From contig JANWIS010000077.1 of NCBI GenBank assembly GCA_025449775.1, positions 1 to 9,381 on the forward strand: a stretch of DNA of 9,381 nucleotides, in the 5' to 3' direction. Positions 6,671 to 9,381 of this stretch are shown here, one piece after another (the first letter of the stretch is position 1; each line of letters starts with the position of its first letter). Made by a program: the position numbers and the translations under genes. Below the pieces are notes generated by a model. That model ran no database searches. It saw nothing but the letters and a program-made list of their open reading frames with translations, and had not been told where the DNA came from. The DNA comes from Ignavibacteriaceae bacterium. Its GTDB lineage: Bacteria; Bacteroidota; Ignavibacteria; Ignavibacteriales; Ignavibacteriaceae.

Positions 6671-7663
6671 GTGAAAACAGCTATTATCACAGGTATAACT
6701 GGTCAGGACGGAGCCTACTTAAGTAAATTTCTTTTGGAAAAGAATTATAGGGTAATTGGTATTACGAGAAATTTACAATCCGGTAATCTCAATGGTCTTA
6801 ATTTCCTGGAAGTTATGAATGATGTTGAATTGGTCGAAGCAAACGTATTTGATCTTTCCAATATCATCAGGCTGCTTGAAAAATATAAACCGGATGAATT
6901 CTACAATCTTGCAGCTCAAAGTTCTGTCGGCTTGTCCTTTGAACAGCCAATCGGTACGCTTGAATTCAATATTATTTCTGTAGCTAATATTTTTGAAGCA
7001 GTCAGGATTGTTAACAAAGACATTAGAATATATCAATCATCGAGCGGAGAAATGTTCGGCAATGTTTCAAAAGAACTGTTGCCAATTGATGAGAATTTTT
7101 TAATTCATCCTGCAAGCCCTTATGCTATTTCAAAAGCAACAACTCACTGGATATCGGTAAACTATCGTGAAGCATATTCATTATTTATTTCAAGCGGAAT
7201 ATTATTTAACCACGAATCTGTTTTAAGAAGGCAAAACTTTGTTACAAAAAAAATAATAGCTTCTGCTGTAAAAATAAAAGGAAATGAGCTGGACATTCTT
7301 AAAGTCGGGAACACATCAATTATGAGAGATTGGGGTTATGCACCTGAATATATAAAGGCGATGTGGAAAATGTTAAATGTTCCTAAACCGAGCGACTATA
7401 TTATTTGCACCGGTCAGGCAAATACTCTTCAGGATTTTATTGAAAAAGTCTTCATCAAGCTTAAACTAGATCATGTAAAACATGTAAAATTTGATAAAAC
7501 GCTTTTCAGACCAGTCGAGCTGGAAGTGATTTATGGAAACCCGCAAAAAGCAAAATCGGAGCTAGGCTGGGATTATTCAATGACATTTGATGATTTAATT
7601 AATAAGCTGATCGAAGATGAGTTAAAATACCAGGAATGGTGGAACAAAAAACGTTTTGTTTGA
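6671..7663 (+). CDS. GMD-like NAD(P)-dependent sugar dehydratase/epimerase, divergent paralogue of the upstream gmd
   Basis: 330 residues from GTG 6671. It is clearly homologous to the preceding gene: GITGQDG at the N-terminus, PDEFYNLAAQSSV, RDWGYAPEY, and FRPVELEVIYGNP near the end. The catalytic set is kept: SSSGEMFG with Glu127, and SPYAISK with Tyr151 and Lys155. Three GMD signatures differ. The Arg-rich NADP loop is replaced by ITRNLQSGNL, ESPRRGETF is replaced by ESVLRRQNF, and the segment before the final RPxE motif is about 40 residues shorter. The retained glutamate argues for a dehydratase-type active site. It does not look like the usual Rmd or Fcl reductases, which open with GxxGFVG-like motifs. 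It may be a second dehydratase, a partner subunit, or an enzyme that has taken over 4-keto reduction or another step on a GDP sugar. Annotation as 'GDP-mannose 4,6-dehydratase' by homology alone would be unsafe. Confidence 0.88.
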   Translation: MKTAIITGITGQDGAYLSKFLLEKNYRVIGITRNLQSGNLNGLNFLEVMNDVELVEANVFDLSNIIRLLEKYKPDEFYNLAAQSSVGLSFEQPIGTLEFNIISVANIFEAVRIVNKDIRIYQSSSGEMFGNVSKELLPIDENFLIHPASPYAISKATTHWISVNYREAYSLFISSGILFNHESVLRRQNFVTKKIIASAVKIKGNELDILKVGNTSIMRDWGYAPEYIKAMWKMLNVPKPSDYIICTGQANTLQDFIEKVFIKLKLDHVKHVKFDKTLFRPVELEVIYGNPQKAKSELGWDYSMTFDDLINKLIEDELKYQEWWNKKRFV

Positions 7664-7702
7664 TAATTAATGATGATCATGATAAGCTGAGTTATTTATT
7701 TA

Positions 7703-8731
7703 TTGAAAGTCAAAGTGACCGTTAATCAGAAAATTATTTTCATAAGTTGGACAAAATACTCGCATCATACAGATTTACTTGCTGATGCACTTGGTGCAGA
7801 GGTTTTTTTTATAGATAATTTTATTAATTCCAGAGGAATTTTGTGGCGGCTGTTTTTCCTGGTAGATTATTTTGCAAAAGGTTTCAAGTCTTTTATAATA
7901 ATATTAAGAACAAAGCCTGCAATTGTTTTTGTACAAAACCCTCCATCTCTTGCACCTATCGCGGTAATATTTTTTAAAAAGATTTTTAAGATTAAAGTTG
8001 TGCTTGATTCGCATAACGGTGCTTTTGAAAAACCTTGGGTTTCAATTCCATTTCATAGCTGGGCATTAAGAAAAGCAGATCTTGTTACAATTCACAATAA
8101 TCAGTTACATACAAATCTTAAAGACCTTGCAAATTTTCAGAAAGTAAATTTTAAAATATTGAATTCAAAACTTGCTGATTACTCCGGGATTAAAAAAAAT
8201 GAGCAGGAATCTTCTCACTTCCTTATCATCACATCATTTGCTGTGGATGAACCTGTAAATGAATTGCTTGAAGGCATCCGTTTATTTAATTCTAATAACC
8301 ATACAAATATTAAATTTAAAATCACAGGCAATTACAATAGGAATCCGGAACTTTTCAGAAAGTATTCCCAAGAAAGAAATCTTGAGTTCCTCGGTTTTGT
8401 AAGTGAGGATGATTACAGTGATTTATTAGTAAATGCCTATGGCGCAATGGCACTTTCAACAAGGAATGATGTACAGCAATTTGCTTTGATGGAAGCAGTT
8501 GGGGCAGAAGTTCCTTTCATTTCATCAGACAACTCAACAAACAGATCTATTTTTAATGATAAGATGGTACTAACGGATAACACCTCAATAAAAATTTCTG
8601 AAGCAATTGAAAAATTTATTAAAGACCGCGATAGTCTTTATAAAAACATTCTTACCATAAAAAAAGAACAAACCGAAAAATGGAATAGAGACTTCAACCA
8701 GGTTAAAGAGTTTTTAGGGATAATAAATTAA
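7703..8731 (+). CDS. Glycosyltransferase, GT-B fold (GT4-like)
   Basis: 342 residues from TTG 7703; GTG 7715 is an alternative, and a TGA at 7688 limits extension. The N-terminal domain begins IIFISWTKYSHHTDLLADALGAEVFFIDN, followed by a hydrophobic amphipathic stretch at about 48-70 (RLFFLVDYFAKGF, SFIIIL) that probably touches membrane. VFVQNPPSLAP at 75-85 and VVLDSHNGAF at 99-108 are typical of ALG1-like and bacterial GT4-related transferases. The C-terminal domain has LIITSFAVDEPVNELLEGIRLF and ends its donor-binding half with QQFALMEAVGAEVPFISSDN. By family it uses a nucleotide sugar to extend a membrane-linked glycan; specificity is unknown. A T8 run lies at 7803-7810 within the coding sequence. 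It follows the GMD-like gene by 39 bases and precedes the GT2 gene by 21. Confidence 0.88.
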   Translation: MKVKVTVNQKIIFISWTKYSHHTDLLADALGAEVFFIDNFINSRGILWRLFFLVDYFAKGFKSFIIILRTKPAIVFVQNPPSLAPIAVIFFKKIFKIKVVLDSHNGAFEKPWVSIPFHSWALRKADLVTIHNNQLHTNLKDLANFQKVNFKILNSKLADYSGIKKNEQESSHFLIITSFAVDEPVNELLEGIRLFNSNNHTNIKFKITGNYNRNPELFRKYSQERNLEFLGFVSEDDYSDLLVNAYGAMALSTRNDVQQFALMEAVGAEVPFISSDNSTNRSIFNDKMVLTDNTSIKISEAIEKFIKDRDSLYKNILTIKKEQTEKWNRDFNQVKEFLGIIN

Positions 8732-8752
8732 TTTTGAACCGTAAAAATTTTA

Positions 8753-9381
8753 ATGACAGCAGATTCAGATAAATCAGTTCGACATAAGCTTATCTCGGTT
8801 TGTATTGCAACGTATAAAAGGGAAGCACTGCTTGAAAAGCTCTTAATCAGTGTATCCAGGCAATCTCTACCGCCTGATTTGATGATTGAAATAATCGTTG
8901 TTGATAACGATAAAGAAAGTAGTGCAAAGAAAGTTTTACAGAAGTTTACTGATTCTGAAAAAATCCGGCTCAGGTATTTTATTCAGCCTGAAAAAAATAT
9001 CAGCCTTACAAGGAATATGTGTGTTAAAAATTCTTCGGGTGAATACATTTGTTTTATTGATGACGATGAAACGGCTTCAGAAAATTGGATTGTTTCCCTT
9101 TTTAATGCATTGGTAAAATACAATGTAGATGGAGTATTTGGCTACGTTGAAACAATATTTGAAAATATCATTCCAGATGAGTTCCGGAAGAGAGAATATT
9201 ATTTTAGTCAAATGGACGCCACAGGAATGAAATCACAATTTTACTTTACTACTAATTGCATCGTAAAAGCGGATGCCATTAAAAATGAAACAATGATTTT
9301 TGACCCTGAATTCGGGTTAACAGGCGGGGAAGATGCACATTTATTTGAAAGACTTGAAAATAAAGGTGCAAGGTTTGTGGA
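8753..9381 (+). CDS. Glycosyltransferase family 2 (GT-A), 3' end outside the window
   Basis: Open from ATG 8753 to the window edge, 209 complete codons. Translation gives the GT2 opening ISVCIATYKREALLEKLLISV (residues 14-34), then IEIIVVDNDKE, NISLTRNMCVKNSSGEYICFIDDDE and FGLTGGEDAHLFERL. The DDD at 103-105 is the DxD-type motif that binds the metal and nucleotide-sugar diphosphate. The GGED at 191-194 is the position of the catalytic-base motif in inverting GT2 enzymes. It should transfer one sugar to the growing repeat unit at the cytoplasmic membrane; donor and acceptor are unknown. It starts 21 bases after the preceding stop, with an A/T-rich leader and no Shine-Dalgarno sequence. A shorter open frame at 8898-9116 overlaps it and is not a gene. 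Confidence 0.93.
   Translation, partial: MTADSDKSVRHKLISVCIATYKREALLEKLLISVSRQSLPPDLMIEIIVVDNDKESSAKKVLQKFTDSEKIRLRYFIQPEKNISLTRNMCVKNSSGEYICFIDDDETASENWIVSLFNALVKYNVDGVFGYVETIFENIIPDEFRKREYYFSQMDATGMKSQFYFTTNCIVKADAIKNETMIFDPEFGLTGGEDAHLFERLENKGARFV

Noticed and set aside
8898..9116. 72-codon open frame on the + strand
   Set aside because: It overlaps the GT2 gene starting at 8753 in another frame; that gene shows clear GT2 motifs, while this frame resembles nothing.
1..9381. CRISPR array, tRNA or rRNA, insertion sequence, phage or toxin-antitoxin genes
   Set aside because: No regularly spaced repeats, no cloverleaf or rRNA-like segments, no transposase or integrase motifs, and no small gene pairs were found on reading both strands.

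Overview
This is a strongly A+T-rich stretch in which every convincing gene lies on the + strand. It reads as part of a surface-polysaccharide (O-antigen or capsule type) biosynthesis locus, with the end of a nonribosomal peptide synthetase (NRPS) at its left edge. Most genes are separated by only 9 to 40 bases, so much of the window could be one transcript. Nearly all starts have A/T-rich leaders with no Shine-Dalgarno sequence, and several starts are TTG, GTG or possibly CTG. With the protein style, this suggests the Bacteroidota/Ignavibacteriota/Chlorobiota side of the bacterial tree. That placement is inference: no rRNA or other marker gene is present.

Layout: (1) 1-1404, the 3' end of an NRPS: the C-terminal end of an adenylation domain, a carrier domain and a thioesterase whose nucleophile position is cysteine. 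(2) 1414-2427, a SAM-dependent methyltransferase whose C-terminus ends in three 15-bp imperfect tandem repeats. (3) 2428-2599, a non-coding gap. (4) 2600-3313, a GNAT acetyltransferase with an unassigned N-terminal extension; it has the only clear Shine-Dalgarno-like leader. (5) about 3376-4299, a polysaccharide deacetylase-family protein whose conserved N-terminus extends upstream of any ordinary start codon. (6) 4312-5493, a GT4-type glycosyltransferase. (7) 5505-6632, GDP-mannose 4,6-dehydratase (gmd). (8) 6671-7663, a divergent second member of the GMD family. (9) 7703-8731, another GT-B type glycosyltransferase. (10) 8753 to the right edge, a GT2 (GT-A) glycosyltransferase, incomplete.

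Working model: gmd makes GDP-4-keto-6-deoxymannose. The second GMD-like enzyme, or a reductase or aminotransferase outside the window, converts it to a 6-deoxyhexose such as rhamnose, talose, fucose or perosamine. Three glycosyltransferases assemble the repeat unit. The methyltransferase, acetyltransferase and deacetylase decorate or trim it. The NRPS end suggests that an amino acid or short peptide is activated and released by the same locus, perhaps to decorate the glycan; this is the least ordinary feature of the window. No tRNA, rRNA, CRISPR array, transposase, phage gene or convincing intrinsic terminator was seen.
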